From the NCBI RefSeq assembly GCF_900636825.1, contig NZ_LR134318.1, forward strand, positions 310,001 through 374,000: a stretch of DNA of 64,000 bases, in the 5' to 3' direction. Source of the stretch: Pseudomonas fluorescens. Its GTDB lineage: Bacteria > Pseudomonadota > Gammaproteobacteria > Pseudomonadales > Pseudomonadaceae. Positions within the stretch are counted from its first letter, which is position 1. The number at the start of each line of letters is the position of its first letter. A program made the position numbers and the translations under genes. Positions 35,056 through 45,649 of the stretch are shown here, piece by piece. A model generated the notes under the pieces. It saw only the letters and a program-made list of their open reading frames with translations, was not told where the DNA came from and searched no databases.

Positions 35056-35270
35056 AAGCGGGAATCCCTGACCTGCCTGTATCAGGGTTCCCAAAACGGG
35101 CGGACTTCGCGTGTCGCGTCGGTCCGGTGTAAAGAGGGAACCCCCGGCCTGCCTGTACCAAGGATCCCAAAAGGGCGGCTGCATCGCTTGGCGGTGCTGC
35201 CCGGTGTAAAGAGGGGAATCCCCGGCCTGCCTGTACCAAGGTCCCCGAAACGGGTGGTGAAACGAATCAC
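35056..35270. repeat. Three-copy tandem repeat of about 77 bp with hairpin units
   Basis: The shared word CCTGCCTGTA occurs at 35072, 35148 and 35226 (spacing 76 and 78). In each copy it forms the loop between complementary flanks, for example GGGAATCCCTGA before and TCAGGGTTCCC after in copy 1. Between copies 1-2 and 2-3 the word CCGGTGTAAAGAGG also repeats. Copies differ by many substitutions, and some of these preserve stem pairing. Confidence 0.8.
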
Positions 35271-35336
35271 CTGTCAGAGATACTGCAGGGGGCGTGCCAG
35301 GTTTTAATCGTGACAAAAAAAATCTGATCATAAACG

Positions 35337-35363
35337 CGAAAGCCCCGGATTCCGGGGCCTTCG
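35337..35363. terminator. Hairpin, possible weak terminator
   Basis: CGAAAGCCCCGG, loop ATT, CCGGGGCCTTCG with one mismatch and no T tract. It is the only terminator-like structure between the 34615-35055 gene and ntrC. Confidence 0.4.
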
Positions 35364-35460
35364 TGATTCTGCGATTCACATCTTCAGCCGGTTTTGACTG
35401 CGTTTCTGATTTCTTCGCCGTGCGCGATTGCGGGTCAAAGTGCCTTACGTTGGTGCATGA

Positions 35461-35529
35461 AAAAAGATCGCAGCCTGCGGCAGCTTCTACAGGGATCGGG
35501 GTAGGAGCTGCCGCAGGCTGCGATCTTTT
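35461..35529. repeat. REP doublet, AAAAGATC ends outside, CCGCAGG subtype
   Basis: AAAAAGATCGCAGCCTGCGG...CTTCTAC, spacer, GTAGGAGCTGCCGCAGG...GATCTTTT. Located just downstream of the ntrC stop. Confidence 0.9.
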
Positions 35530-35557
35530 AGCGGACAGTCAGGTGTTCAGGTCGAAC

Positions 35558-36990
<1,433 letters not shown>

Positions 36991-36994
<4 letters not shown>

Positions 36995-38076
36995 GTCGAT
37001 GTGGCTCCTTGTTCCAGTGGCAGAAAGATCGAGAACGTGGTGTGGCCTGGATGGCTGTCACACTCGATCAGGCCCTGGTGCTGGCTGATGATGTTCTGAG
37101 TGATGGCCAAGCCCAGCCCGGTACCGTCCGGGCGTCCGCTGACCATTGGGAAGAAAATGGTGTCCTGAAGTTCCGCCGGGATGCCGGGGCCGTTGTCGAT
37201 GATTTCGATCTTGGTCACCAAGCGATGACGAACATGGCCAATGGTGAATTGGCGCATGGTCCGGGTGCGCAGGCTGATGCGGCCCAAGCGCAGTTCGTTC
37301 TGGCTGCTGATCGCTTGCATGGCGTTGCGCACGATATTCAACACCGCCTGAATCATTTGTTCGCGATCGATCAATACGTCGGGAATGCTCGGGTCGTAGT
37401 CGCGTACGAGCGTAATGCAGCCCTGGCTTTCAGCCTCAACCAGATGGCAAACGCGTTCGAGCACTTCATGGACGTTGCACATGGCCAGCGACGGCAGTTT
37501 GTTCGAGCCCAGCATGCGGTCGACCAGATTTCTCAGGCGGTCGGCCTCTTCAATGATCACGTTGGTGTAGTCGCGCAGACTTTCTTCCGGCAGCTCGCGG
37601 GCGAGCAGTTGCGCAGCGCCACGGATGCCACCCAGCGGATTCTTGATCTCGTGGGCGAGGCCGCGCACCAGCATCTTGCTGGTTTCCTGTTTGGACAACT
37701 GCGCCTCTTCCTTGGTGATGCGCAGCAAGCGATCTCGGGGGTGGACTTCGAGCAGCAGCAGGGTCGCGCCATTGCTGAGGATTGGCGTCACCGCATAATC
37801 CACGGTCAGGGTCTGGCCGGTCAGCGCGGTGAGCATCGCTTCGCGTTTGGTGAACGGGTGCGCCTGCTCCACCGCTTGGCGCAACGAATTGAGCGCCTCA
37901 GGGGATTCGGTGAACAGCTCGCTGATGAACTGGCCATGACTGCGCTGACCGCTGACGGCCAGCAGCATCTCCGCCGCCGGGTTCATGTACTCAAGGCGCA
38001 ATTGGGCGTCGAGCAGGATCGTGGCGGTGGTCAGGTTGTCGAGCAGCAAACGGTGGATTGCGTCGCTTATGGTCAT
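36991..38076 (-). CDS. ntrB: Nitrogen regulation sensor kinase/phosphatase NtrB
   Basis: A 361-residue cytoplasmic histidine kinase. A PAS domain fills the first 110 residues, the H box is GLAHEIKNPLGGIRG (His142), the N box NIVRNAMQAI and the G boxes EIIDNGPGIP and GTGLGLAI. No membrane segment, as expected for the PII-controlled NtrB. ATG 38076 has AAGGGG upstream; the longer open frame is not supported. Forms an operon with ntrC. Confidence 0.96.
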
Positions 38077-38262
38077 CTGGACCCCTTTTGGAGCAAGGCG
38101 TGCGCGAGAACTAAGCGCTGATACCGGGAAAATGCAAAAACCAAACCAAGGCTCCGAAAAGAAGCGTTCGACGCCTGAAACGGGCGTTTGACGCGCGTTT
38201 GTATGGCACGGAGCCAGCTCAAACGGGAAGTTTCGAACCAAAATGGGTTGGAATGTGAGTAC

Positions 38263-38294
38263 GGTGCAGCCTGTTGCACCAATATAGTGCGCAA
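38263..38294. promoter_or_regulatory. NtrC-like binding site cluster upstream of ntrB
   Basis: GGTGCA...TGCACC (38263-38280) is a perfect 6+6 dyad; it shares its right half with TTGCAC...GTGCGCAA (38274-38294). These contain the TGCACCA half-site known for NtrC sites. About 190-215 bases before the ntrB start; I found no convincing -24/-12 element in between. Confidence 0.45.
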
Positions 38295-38306
38295 AGCTGA
38301 ACGGCG

Positions 38307-38894
38307 TTAGAAGAAACGCAGGAAAGGGTTTTTCGACTCTTCGGGTTTGTCTTTGAGCGGACATTCCGGGCGAACCCCGTAATCGTCGGCAACGCACGGT
38401 TTGACCTGGCGTTTCTGCGCCAGCGAAATGCGCAACATGTGAAAGGGCTGATTGGCCGTGCGCTCGACCGTGTGCCCGTCGGCATCAAGGATTTCCACAG
38501 AAAGGTTGTGGCTGCCGCGATCAATGTTGTTCAGCGGGAACACCGGACTCAGGCCGGGCTCGCTGGTGGCTTTGCCGTCCAGCAGCAAACGATAGCGATG
38601 ACCGCTTTGCAGGCCTGGTTCACTGGTGACGCTGACGATCAGCTCGCCGGCGCTGCTGCGAAGGGTCGCGTCGGGTTCAGGCACCAGGATGCGCAGCATG
38701 TCGTAACGGAAGGGCGGTGTTGCCGGTGAATCTTTTGCAGGGGTAATTGGCGCGGCGGCGCTGGGGTTGGCGGACATGCGATTGCTGGTTGCGATCGGCA
38801 CGCGGTTGCCCTGAGCGTCGGTATAGGTGAAAACCTCTGCCGAAACCTGCAGCGACATCAGTGCCAGCAGGGCAATCAGGCCTGCGCGAATCAA
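38307..38894 (-). CDS. DUF4124 domain protein (second of a pair)
   Basis: A 195-residue exported protein with signal peptide (AGLIALLALMSLQVSA). The DUF4124 start is EVFTYTDAQGNRVPIATSN, followed by a Pro/Ala-rich linker and a beta-rich domain (LRILVPEPDATLRSSAGELIVSV, YRLLLDGKATSEP). Its ATG overlaps the stop of the related upstream gene. The basic C-terminus may lie free. Function unknown; the place between glnA and ntrB is conserved in pseudomonads from memory. Confidence 0.85.
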   Translation of the reverse strand: MIRAGLIALLALMSLQVSAEVFTYTDAQGNRVPIATSNRMSANPSAAAPITPAKDSPATPPFRYDMLRILVPEPDATLRSSAGELIVSVTSEPGLQSGHRYRLLLDGKATSEPGLSPVFPLNNIDRGSHNLSVEILDADGHTVERTANQPFHMLRISLAQKRQVKPCVADDYGVRPECPLKDKPEESKNPFLRFF

Positions 38895-39403
38895 GGCTTG
38901 TGCACTCGTTGCACGCTGAGGGCAACCGGCGCGCTCTGCTGGATGATTGTCTGACCGTCAATCACCTGCACTGCAAGTCGATGCTCGCCGCGATCAACGT
39001 TAACTAACTGCAGAATGGGCACGTTGCTCGGCTGGCCATAGGGCATGTCATCCAGGACCAGTCTCAATTGATGCGGCGGTTGCAGGCGCGGCTTGATCAG
39101 CACTTGGACGGTGAACGTGCCGTTATTGGCGCGCAAGGCCTCTTCGCTGGGCAGGCCTGCGAGTTCAAGAATGTCGTAGGCATTGCGCGCGGGTACACGG
39201 TTGTCGACTTGGGGCGCGGGTGGTGCGCTGGGCGCCTGAGGCTCGACACGGTTGAGCGGCGGCAGCTCCAATGGCTGTGCTTGCACGCCGTCTGGCGAGT
39301 GATCGCTGTACACCGTGTTGCCGTTGGCGTCGGTGTACTTGTAGATCTGCGCGGCGGCAGGCAGGGCGATCATCAGCAGAATGTATAAGAGCGTGCGACC
39401 CAT
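38891..39403 (-). CDS. DUF4124 domain protein (first of a pair)
   Basis: A 170-residue exported protein with signal peptide (LLYILLMIALPAAA). DUF4124 is visible as QIYKYTDANGNTVYSDHSPDG; then a Pro-rich linker and a beta-rich domain (TFTVQVLIKPRLQPPHQLRLVLDDMPYGQPS, VDRGEHRLAVQVIDG) laid out as in the downstream gene, so the two are paralogues. They overlap by four bases and should be translated together. Role unknown. Confidence 0.85.
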   Translation of the reverse strand: MGRTLLYILLMIALPAAAQIYKYTDANGNTVYSDHSPDGVQAQPLELPPLNRVEPQAPSAPPAPQVDNRVPARNAYDILELAGLPSEEALRANNGTFTVQVLIKPRLQPPHQLRLVLDDMPYGQPSNVPILQLVNVDRGEHRLAVQVIDGQTIIQQSAPVALSVQRVHKP

Positions 39404-39496
39404 GTAATCGACCGGGGTTGGAAGCGATGGATAGCAGCATAGGTCAGGTGCGACGGTTGGCCCAAGCCGTTAACAACTGGAATTACAAGCAAGGTC

Positions 39497-39575
39497 AAAA
39501 ATCGCAGCCTTCGGCAGCTTCTGCACCGGTTGCCGCAGGGATCGATGTAGGAGCTGCCGAAGGCTGCGATCTTTT
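39497..39575. repeat. REP doublet, AAAAGATC ends outside
   Basis: AAAAATCGCAGCCTTCGGCAG...TTCTGC, spacer, GTAGGAGCTGCCGAAGG...GATCTTTT. The left arm has small changes. Confidence 0.9.
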
Positions 39576-39587
39576 GATCGGCTGCAA

Positions 39588-39617
39588 TAAAAAAGGCCTC
39601 CCGAAGGAGGCCTCTTT
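39588..39617 (-). terminator. Terminator of glnA
   Basis: Stem AGGCCTCC, loop CGAA, GGAGGCCT with A tract to the left, i.e. a T tract when read on the minus strand, 30-odd bases after the glnA stop. Confidence 0.92.
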
Positions 39618-39648
39618 CTGTCACGCCGCATAACGCGGCGCTACCGGA

Positions 39649-41055
39649 TCAGCAGCTGTAGTACAGCTCATATTCCAGTGGGTGCACGAAGGTGCGAACC
39701 TTGATTTCTTCTTCCGATTTCAGCGCGATGTAAGCGTCGATGAAGTCGTCGGAGAATACGCCGCCCTTGGTCAGGAACGCGCGGCCCTTGTCCAGCTCTT
39801 CCAGGGCTTCTTTCAGGCTGCCGCAAACTTGTGGGATCTCTTTCGCCTCTTCAGGCGGCAGGTCGTACAGGTTTTTGTCAGCAGCATCGCCTGGGTGGAT
39901 CTTGTTCTGGATACCGTCCAGACCAGCCATCAGCAGTGCTGCGAAGGCCAGGTACGGGTTGGCAGCCGGATCCGGGAAGCGTGCTTCGATACGGCGGGCT
40001 TTCGGGCTCGACACGTATGGAATACGGATCGAAGCGGAGCGGTTGCGAGCCGAGTAGGCCAGCATCACTGGAGCTTCGAAGCCTGGCACCAGACGCTTGT
40101 AGGAGTTGGTAGCCGGGTTGGTGAAGCCGTTCAGGGCCTTACCGTGCTTGATGATGCCGCCGATGAAGTACAGGGCGGTATCGGACAGGCCGGCATAGCC
40201 TTCACCTGCGAAGGTGTTCTTGCCGTCTTTCCAGATCGACATGTGTACGTGCATGCCCGAACCGTTGTCGCCGTACAGTGGCTTCGGCATGAAGGTCGCG
40301 GTGCGGCCGTAAGCGTCAGCAACGTTGTGAACAACGTACTTCAGGGTTTGGGTTTCGTCGGCTTTCTTCACCAGGGTGTTGAACTTGACGCCGATTTCGT
40401 TCTGGCCGGCAGTCGCCACTTCGTGGTGGTGAACTTCGACGGTCAGGCCCATTTCTTCCAGTGCGTTGCACATGGAGGTACGGATTTCGTGGTCGTGGTC
40501 GAATGGCGGAACCGGGAAGTAGCCACCTTTGACGCCTGGACGGTGACCTTTGTTGCCGCCTTCGATGTCCTGGTCGGACATCCACGAACCTTGCTCGGAG
40601 TAGATCTTGAACATCGAGCCGGAGATGTCCGACTTGAATTTCACCGAGTCAAAGATGAAGAACTCTGGCTCTGGACCAGCGAACACGGTGTCACCGATAC
40701 CGGTGGCTTTCAGGTGCTCTTCGGCGCGCTTGGCGATCGCACGTGGGTCGCGATCGTAGCCTTGCATGCTCGAAGGTTCGATGATGTCGCACACCAGGAT
40801 CAGGGTGGCGTCTTCGGTGAACGGGTCGAGAACGGCAGTTTCGTCAACCGGCATCAGGATCATGTCGGAGGCTTCGATGCCTTTCCAGCCAGCAATGGAG
40901 GAACCGTCGAACATCTTGCCGACTTCGAAGAAGTCGTCGTCCAAAGCATCGCGAGCCGGCATGGTCACGTGGTGCTGAGTACCTTTGGTGTCCGTGAAGC
41001 GCAGATCAATCCATTTGACGTCATGATCTTTGATGAGTTGAACCGTCTTCGACAT
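39649..41055 (-). CDS. glnA: Glutamine synthetase type I
   Basis: A 468-residue GS-I. Visible: [13 protein letters not shown] and the latch [12 protein letters not shown], metal-binding EPEFFIFD and [24 protein letters not shown], and the adenylylation Tyr in [10 protein letters not shown]. It makes glutamine from glutamate, ammonia and ATP and is the main entry of nitrogen. GGAGGACAT places a strong ribosome site before ATG 41055. A sigma-54 type promoter lies about 85-110 bases upstream. Confidence 0.98.
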   Translation of the reverse strand: MSKTVQLIKDHDVKWIDLRFTDTKGTQHHVTMPARDALDDDFFEVGKMFDGSSIAGWKGIEASDMILMPVDETAVLDPFTEDATLILVCDIIEPSSMQGYDRDPRAIAKRAEEHLKATGIGDTVFAGPEPEFFIFDSVKFKSDISGSMFKIYSEQGSWMSDQDIEGGNKGHRPGVKGGYFPVPPFDHDHEIRTSMCNALEEMGLTVEVHHHEVATAGQNEIGVKFNTLVKKADETQTLKYVVHNVADAYGRTATFMPKPLYGDNGSGMHVHMSIWKDGKNTFAGEGYAGLSDTALYFIGGIIKHGKALNGFTNPATNSYKRLVPGFEAPVMLAYSARNRSASIRIPYVSSPKARRIEARFPDPAANPYLAFAALLMAGLDGIQNKIHPGDAADKNLYDLPPEEAKEIPQVCGSLKEALEELDKGRAFLTKGGVFSDDFIDAYIALKSEEEIKVRTFVHPLEYELYYSC

Positions 41056-41151
41056 ATGTCCTCCGGGTGGCTTCGGGCTTGGTAGTGGATGCCCTAGAAT
41101 TTGGTTGATGCCGGCGCGAATACTCTGCCAAGGCAACCTGCCTCACAAGGG

Positions 41152-41167
41152 AGCAAATTGCATGCCA
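41152..41167 (-). promoter_or_regulatory. Sigma-54 (-24/-12) promoter of glnA
   Basis: On the minus strand TGGCATGCAATTTGCT fits TGGCAyr-N4-TTGCw, with GG and GC 12 bases apart. Transcription should start about 12 bases further, giving an 85-base leader. A weaker NtrC-like half-site (GCACCA) lies upstream, at 41281-41286. Confidence 0.75.
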
Positions 41168-41312
41168 GTGCCCCAGCATGGGTTTTTTGCCCCAATTTCA
41201 GGCTTATTAAGCTGCGCAGCGTACTGAATCGACAAATCTCGCCCTGTAATGTTGCGTTCAAATTCAAAAATGACCCGTTTTGGTGCGTGCAAAACCTTCT
41301 GCACATTAACTG

Positions 41313-41341
41313 GTTAAACCTTGAGCAATTTCCGCTATAAT
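41313..41341 (+). promoter_or_regulatory. Sigma-70 type promoter of thiI
   Basis: A perfect -10 TATAAT at 41336, with a poor -35 (GTTAAA, 17-base spacer). About 42 bases before the thiI ATG. Confidence 0.55.
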
Positions 41342-41382
41342 CCGCGCCCCCTTTTTCGGCTGGCCGTTCGCGCGCTGTTTTC

Positions 41383-42837
41383 ATGAAACTAATCGTAAAA
41401 GTCTTCCCCGAGATCACCATCAAAAGCCGACCTGTCCGGACGAAATTCATCCGCCAGTTGGCCAAGAACATCCGCACCGTGCTCCGAGACCTGGACCCGG
41501 CCGTGGTGGTGAACGGTGTGTGGGACAACCTCGAGCTGGAAACCCGCGTTACCGACCCCAAAGCCTTGAAAGAGATGGGCGAGCGCCTGACCTGCATGCC
41601 GGGCATCGCGCACTTTCTGCAGATCGACGAGTACCCGCTGGGCGACTTCGACGACATCACCGAAAAGTGCAAACAGCACTACGGCGATGCGCTGGCCGGG
41701 AAGATTTTCTCGGTGCGTTGCAAACGTGCCGGCAAGCACGCCTTCAGCTCGATGGACGTCGAGAAATACGTCGGCAGCAAGCTGCGTCGTGAGTGCGGTG
41801 CGGCCGGAATCGACCTCAAAGCCCCACAAATCGAAGTTCGTATCGAAGTTCGCGACAAACGGTTGTTTGTGATCCACAGCCAGCACAACGGCATCGGCGG
41901 TTACCCGCTCGGCGCCCTGGAGCAGACGCTGGTATTGATGTCCGGCGGCTTTGACTCGACCGTTGCGGCCTACCAGATCATTCGTCGCGGGCTGATGACG
42001 CATTTCTGCTTCTTCAATCTGGGCGGTCGCGCCCATGAATTGGGCGTGATGGAAGTCGCGCATTTCATCTGGAAGAAGTACGGCAGCTCGCAACGCGTGC
42101 TATTTGTCAGTGTTCCGTTCGAGGAAGTCCTCGGCGAAATTCTCGGCAAAGTCGATAACAGTCATATGGGCGTGGTTTTGAAGCGTATGATGTTGCGCGC
42201 AGCTTCCAACATCGCCGATCGCCTGCAGATCGAAGCGCTGGTTACCGGCGAAGCGATCTCCCAGGTATCGAGCCAGACGTTGCCCAACCTGTCGGTGATC
42301 GACTGCGTCACCGACAAGCTGGTTCTGCGTCCGCTGATCGTGGCGCACAAGCAGGACATCATCGACACGGCCAACGAGATCGGCACCGCCGATTTCGCCC
42401 GGCATATGCCGGAATACTGCGGGGTCATTTCGGTCAATCCGAAAACCGCCGCCAAACGCGGTCGCGTTGAGCACGAAGAGAAAGAATTCGACATGGCGGT
42501 CCTCGAGCGTGCCCTCGAAAACGCCAAACTGGTGCCGATCGATCGGGTGATCGACGAATTGGGCCAGGACGTACAGATTGAAGAAGTCAGCGAAGCACTG
42601 GCCGGTCAGATCGTGATCGACATCCGTCACCCGGATGCCGCCGAGGATGAGCCGCTGGAACTCGCTGGCGTAGAAGTACAGACGATGCCGTTCTATGCAG
42701 TGAACGCACGTTTCAAGGAACTGGACCCTACTCGCCAGTACCTGCTGTATTGCGACAAAGGCGTGATGAGTCGCCTGCATGCCCACCATTTGCTCAGTGA
42801 GGGGCATGCCAATGTGCGCGTTTATCGACCGAGCTAA
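41383..42837 (+). CDS. thiI: tRNA 4-thiouridine synthase / sulfurtransferase
   Basis: A 484-residue protein with N-terminal ferredoxin-like and THUMP domains ([15 protein letters not shown]..., [20 protein letters not shown] [11 protein letters not shown] region), the PP-loop [13 protein letters not shown], and a C-terminal rhodanese domain with the active Cys in [12 protein letters not shown]. It makes s4U8 in tRNA and, with the rhodanese domain, takes part in thiazole synthesis. Length and full domain set match E. coli ThiI. Confidence 0.96.
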   Translation: MKLIVKVFPEITIKSRPVRTKFIRQLAKNIRTVLRDLDPAVVVNGVWDNLELETRVTDPKALKEMGERLTCMPGIAHFLQIDEYPLGDFDDITEKCKQHYGDALAGKIFSVRCKRAGKHAFSSMDVEKYVGSKLRRECGAAGIDLKAPQIEVRIEVRDKRLFVIHSQHNGIGGYPLGALEQTLVLMSGGFDSTVAAYQIIRRGLMTHFCFFNLGGRAHELGVMEVAHFIWKKYGSSQRVLFVSVPFEEVLGEILGKVDNSHMGVVLKRMMLRAASNIADRLQIEALVTGEAISQVSSQTLPNLSVIDCVTDKLVLRPLIVAHKQDIIDTANEIGTADFARHMPEYCGVISVNPKTAAKRGRVEHEEKEFDMAVLERALENAKLVPIDRVIDELGQDVQIEEVSEALAGQIVIDIRHPDAAEDEPLELAGVEVQTMPFYAVNARFKELDPTRQYLLYCDKGVMSRLHAHHLLSEGHANVRVYRPS

Positions 42838-42976
42838 GTGCCCGGGGCTGTTTGCCTGTGGCCTGCGTCACCGGCCCCCCGACACCGCCGTCAAGCTGTA
42901 ACGGCCATGCCGGACACTACTGCTAATCGCTGCCAAGACTTGTCAGCAAACCGAATCCTCTGATCGAGATACACAA

Positions 42977-44797
42977 GTGATCGAAAATCTACGCAACATC
43001 GCCATCATTGCCCACGTTGACCATGGTAAGACCACCCTGGTAGACAAACTCCTGCGTCAATCCGGCACTCTGGAGCGCAACGAGCTCAACGACGAGCGCG
43101 TGATGGACTCCAACGACCAGGAAAAAGAGCGCGGTATTACCATTCTGGCGAAAAACACCGCCATCAACTGGAACGGCTACCACATCAACATCGTGGACAC
43201 CCCGGGCCACGCCGACTTCGGCGGCGAAGTTGAACGCGTAATGTCGATGGTTGACTCCGTTCTGCTGCTGGTTGACGCTCAAGACGGCCCTATGCCGCAA
43301 ACCCGTTTCGTGACCAAGAAGGCTTTCGAAGCCGGCCTGCGTCCAATCGTGGTGATCAACAAGGTTGACCGTCCAGGCGCGCGTCCAGACTGGGTTCTGG
43401 ATCAGATCTTCGACCTGTTCGACAACCTCGGTGCGACCGAAGAACAACTGGACTTCCAGGTTGTTTACGCTTCGGCCCTGAACGGTATTGCCGGTCTGGA
43501 CCACACCGCCATGGCGGAAGACATGACTCCGCTGTATCAGGCAGTAGTCGACCACGTTCCGCCTCCCGCCGTTGACCGTGACGGCGCGTTCCAGATGCAG
43601 ATCTCCGCTCTGGACTACAACAGCTTCCTGGGTGTTATCGGCGTTGGCCGTATCGCTCGTGGCCGCGTCAAGCCGAACACCCCGGTTGTGGCAATCGGTG
43701 CTGACGGCAAGCGCCGTAACGGCCGTATCCTGAAGCTGATGGGTCACCACGGTCTGCACCGCATCGACGTTGAAGAGGCTGCAGCAGGCGATATCGTTTG
43801 CATCAGCGGTATGGACTCGCTGTTCATCTCCGACACCCTGTGCCACCCGGACACCGTCGAGGCGATGAAGCCGCTGACCGTTGACGAGCCAACCGTTTCG
43901 ATGACCTTCCAGGTAAACGACTCGCCATTCTGCGGTAAAGAAGGCAAGTTCGTGACGTCCCGTAACATCAAGGACCGTCTGGACAAAGAGCTGCTGTACA
44001 ACGTTGCCCTGCGCGTTGAAGAAGGCGACACCGCTGACAAGTTCAAGGTTTCCGGCCGTGGTGAGCTGCACCTCTCGGTACTGATCGAAACCATGCGTCG
44101 CGAAGGCTTCGAAATCGCTCTGGGTCGTCCGGAAGTGATCATTCGTGAAGTTGACGGCGTCAAGCAAGAGCCGTTCGAAAACGTGACTATCGACATCCCT
44201 GAAGAAGCTCAGGGCAAGGTCATGGAAGAGATGGGTCTGCGTAAAGGCGACCTGAGCAACATGGTGCCGGATGGCAAGGGCCGTGTTCGTCTGGAATACA
44301 ACATCCCTGCTCGCGGTCTGATTGGTTTCCGTAACCAGTTCCTGACCCTGACCAACGGTGCTGGCATCCTGACCTCGATCTTCGATCGTTATGACACCGT
44401 CAAGTCGGGCCACATGTCCGGCCGTCAGAACGGCGTTCTGGTTTCGGTTGAAACCGGCAAGGCTCTGACCTACTCGCTGGAAACCCTGCAGGCTCGTGGC
44501 AAGCTGTTCGTAGAACACGGCCAGGAGATCTACAACGGTCAGATCGTTGGTCAGAACAGCCGCGACAACGACCTGGGTGTAAACCCAACCAAAGGCAAGA
44601 AGCTCGACAACATGCGTGCTTCGGGTAAAGACGAAACCATCGCTCTGGTTCCACCTGTTCGCTTCACTCTGGAACAGGCTCTGGAATACATCCAGGAAGA
44701 CGAGCTGTGCGAAGTTACTCCTAAGTCGATCCGTCTTCGCAAGAAGATCCTCGACGAAAGCGAGCGTACCCGCGCTGCCAAGAAAGCCAAGGCGTAA
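42977..44797 (+). CDS. typA: Ribosome-associated GTPase TypA/BipA
   Basis: A 606-residue translation-factor GTPase. G1 [16 protein letters not shown]3 [16 protein letters not shown]4 [14 protein letters not shown]-like domains 3-5 follow, with the TypA-specific C-terminus ([21 protein letters not shown]). It binds the ribosome at the EF-G site and aids assembly and growth under stress. GTG start, with RBS region weak. A strong terminator follows. Confidence 0.97.
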   Translation: MIENLRNIAIIAHVDHGKTTLVDKLLRQSGTLERNELNDERVMDSNDQEKERGITILAKNTAINWNGYHINIVDTPGHADFGGEVERVMSMVDSVLLLVDAQDGPMPQTRFVTKKAFEAGLRPIVVINKVDRPGARPDWVLDQIFDLFDNLGATEEQLDFQVVYASALNGIAGLDHTAMAEDMTPLYQAVVDHVPPPAVDRDGAFQMQISALDYNSFLGVIGVGRIARGRVKPNTPVVAIGADGKRRNGRILKLMGHHGLHRIDVEEAAAGDIVCISGMDSLFISDTLCHPDTVEAMKPLTVDEPTVSMTFQVNDSPFCGKEGKFVTSRNIKDRLDKELLYNVALRVEEGDTADKFKVSGRGELHLSVLIETMRREGFEIALGRPEVIIREVDGVKQEPFENVTIDIPEEAQGKVMEEMGLRKGDLSNMVPDGKGRVRLEYNIPARGLIGFRNQFLTLTNGAGILTSIFDRYDTVKSGHMSGRQNGVLVSVETGKALTYSLETLQARGKLFVEHGQEIYNGQIVGQNSRDNDLGVNPTKGKKLDNMRASGKDETIALVPPVRFTLEQALEYIQEDELCEVTPKSIRLRKKILDESERTRAAKKAKA

Positions 44798-44813
44798 TTT
44801 AGCCCTGGAATAG

Positions 44814-44848
44814 AAAACGCCCCCGGTCGCGAGACCGGGGGCGTTTTT
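44814..44848 (+). terminator. Terminator of typA
   Basis: AAAACGCCCCCGGTC, loop GCGA, GACCGGGGGCGTTTTT. Confidence 0.95.
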
Positions 44849-44872
44849 GTTTGTCTGGATTCAAGGCAAAAA

Positions 44873-44948
44873 AAAAGATCGCAGCCTTCGGCAGCTCCTA
44901 CAGGGATATGCATTCCACTGTAGGAGCTGCCGAAGGCTGCGATCTTTT
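44873..44948. repeat. REP doublet, AAAAGATC ends outside
   Basis: AAAAGATCGCAGCCTTCGG...CTCCTAC, spacer, GTAGGAGCTGCCGAAGG...GATCTTTT. Lies between convergent typA and the YkgJ gene. Confidence 0.92.
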
Positions 44949-44953
44949 GATCT

Positions 44954-45391
44954 TCAGAATTTTTCGATCGCGCGGAAATTCTGCTCGCGCACCACTTCTT
45001 TCGGCTTATAAGCACAATACCCCGGACGCGGACCGATTTTCGGGTGATTGCGACAGGTGTCCGGGCGCTTGTCATAAATGGTGCACAGGCGGCTTTTACG
45101 ATCGAGGTAATAGCAGTCGTTGTTGCTCATGCGCTGCAGGGTGAAAATCCCCGACTTCTGGTTGAAGCGCTCGACCAGGCCTTCCTTCTGCAGACGCTTG
45201 GCGATGTTCTTCGGCGGATCGCCCAGTTCGAACTCATCGACCACACCGATGCGCACCAGATCCTTGATCTTCACCTCAACCGGCAGCGTGCAGCAGCTGG
45301 ATATGCAGGAACCGCACATCGGGGCTGAGTATTTTGCCCACGTATCGAGACGATCGATCTCGGCGGCGGCAATCAGGTTGGGCTTCATCAT
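44954..45391 (-). CDS. YkgJ family cysteine cluster protein
   Basis: About 145 residues from the MMKPNLI start; an ATG 24 bases upstream is possible. It has many cysteines in the YkgJ pattern: MCGSCISSCC near the N-terminus, then NDCYYLDRKSRLCTIYDKRPDTCRNHP and GYCAYKP, which suggests a zinc or iron-sulphur site (PF03692). Cytoplasmic. Function unknown in detail. Confidence 0.87.
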   Translation of the reverse strand: MMKPNLIAAAEIDRLDTWAKYSAPMCGSCISSCCTLPVEVKIKDLVRIGVVDEFELGDPPKNIAKRLQKEGLVERFNQKSGIFTLQRMSNNDCYYLDRKSRLCTIYDKRPDTCRNHPKIGPRPGYCAYKPKEVVREQNFRAIEKF

Positions 45392-45649
45392 CGGAGTTAC
45401 CAGGCGTGTGTGCATCAGGGCGCGCGATCATACCGGGACGGGTGGATTTTTGAACAACCTTTCGCCGGATATTTTATTCCAGGCCGCATTTTGCCCGGCG
45501 ATACGGCACGGCCCCTGCATTCATTGGCTCATCCGCCAAGGTTATGTCGGACTGTCGCACAGTCCGCGCAAATACTGCCGAACCACAGCCATAACGGTCG
45601 GTCAGACCGTCTAGGCTCAGATAATTCCCGCTCGCTCGAGGTCCTATTG

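Noticed and set aside
35056..35270. CRISPR array
   Set aside because: Units are 76-78 bp with no short constant repeat and unique spacer pattern, only three copies, and no cas genes.
34678..35379. 233-codon minus-strand frame with repeated WYRQAG peptides over the 77-bp tandem repeat
   Set aside because: The peptide repeats come from the DNA repeat; the rest is antisense to the membrane protein gene, and there is no ribosome site.
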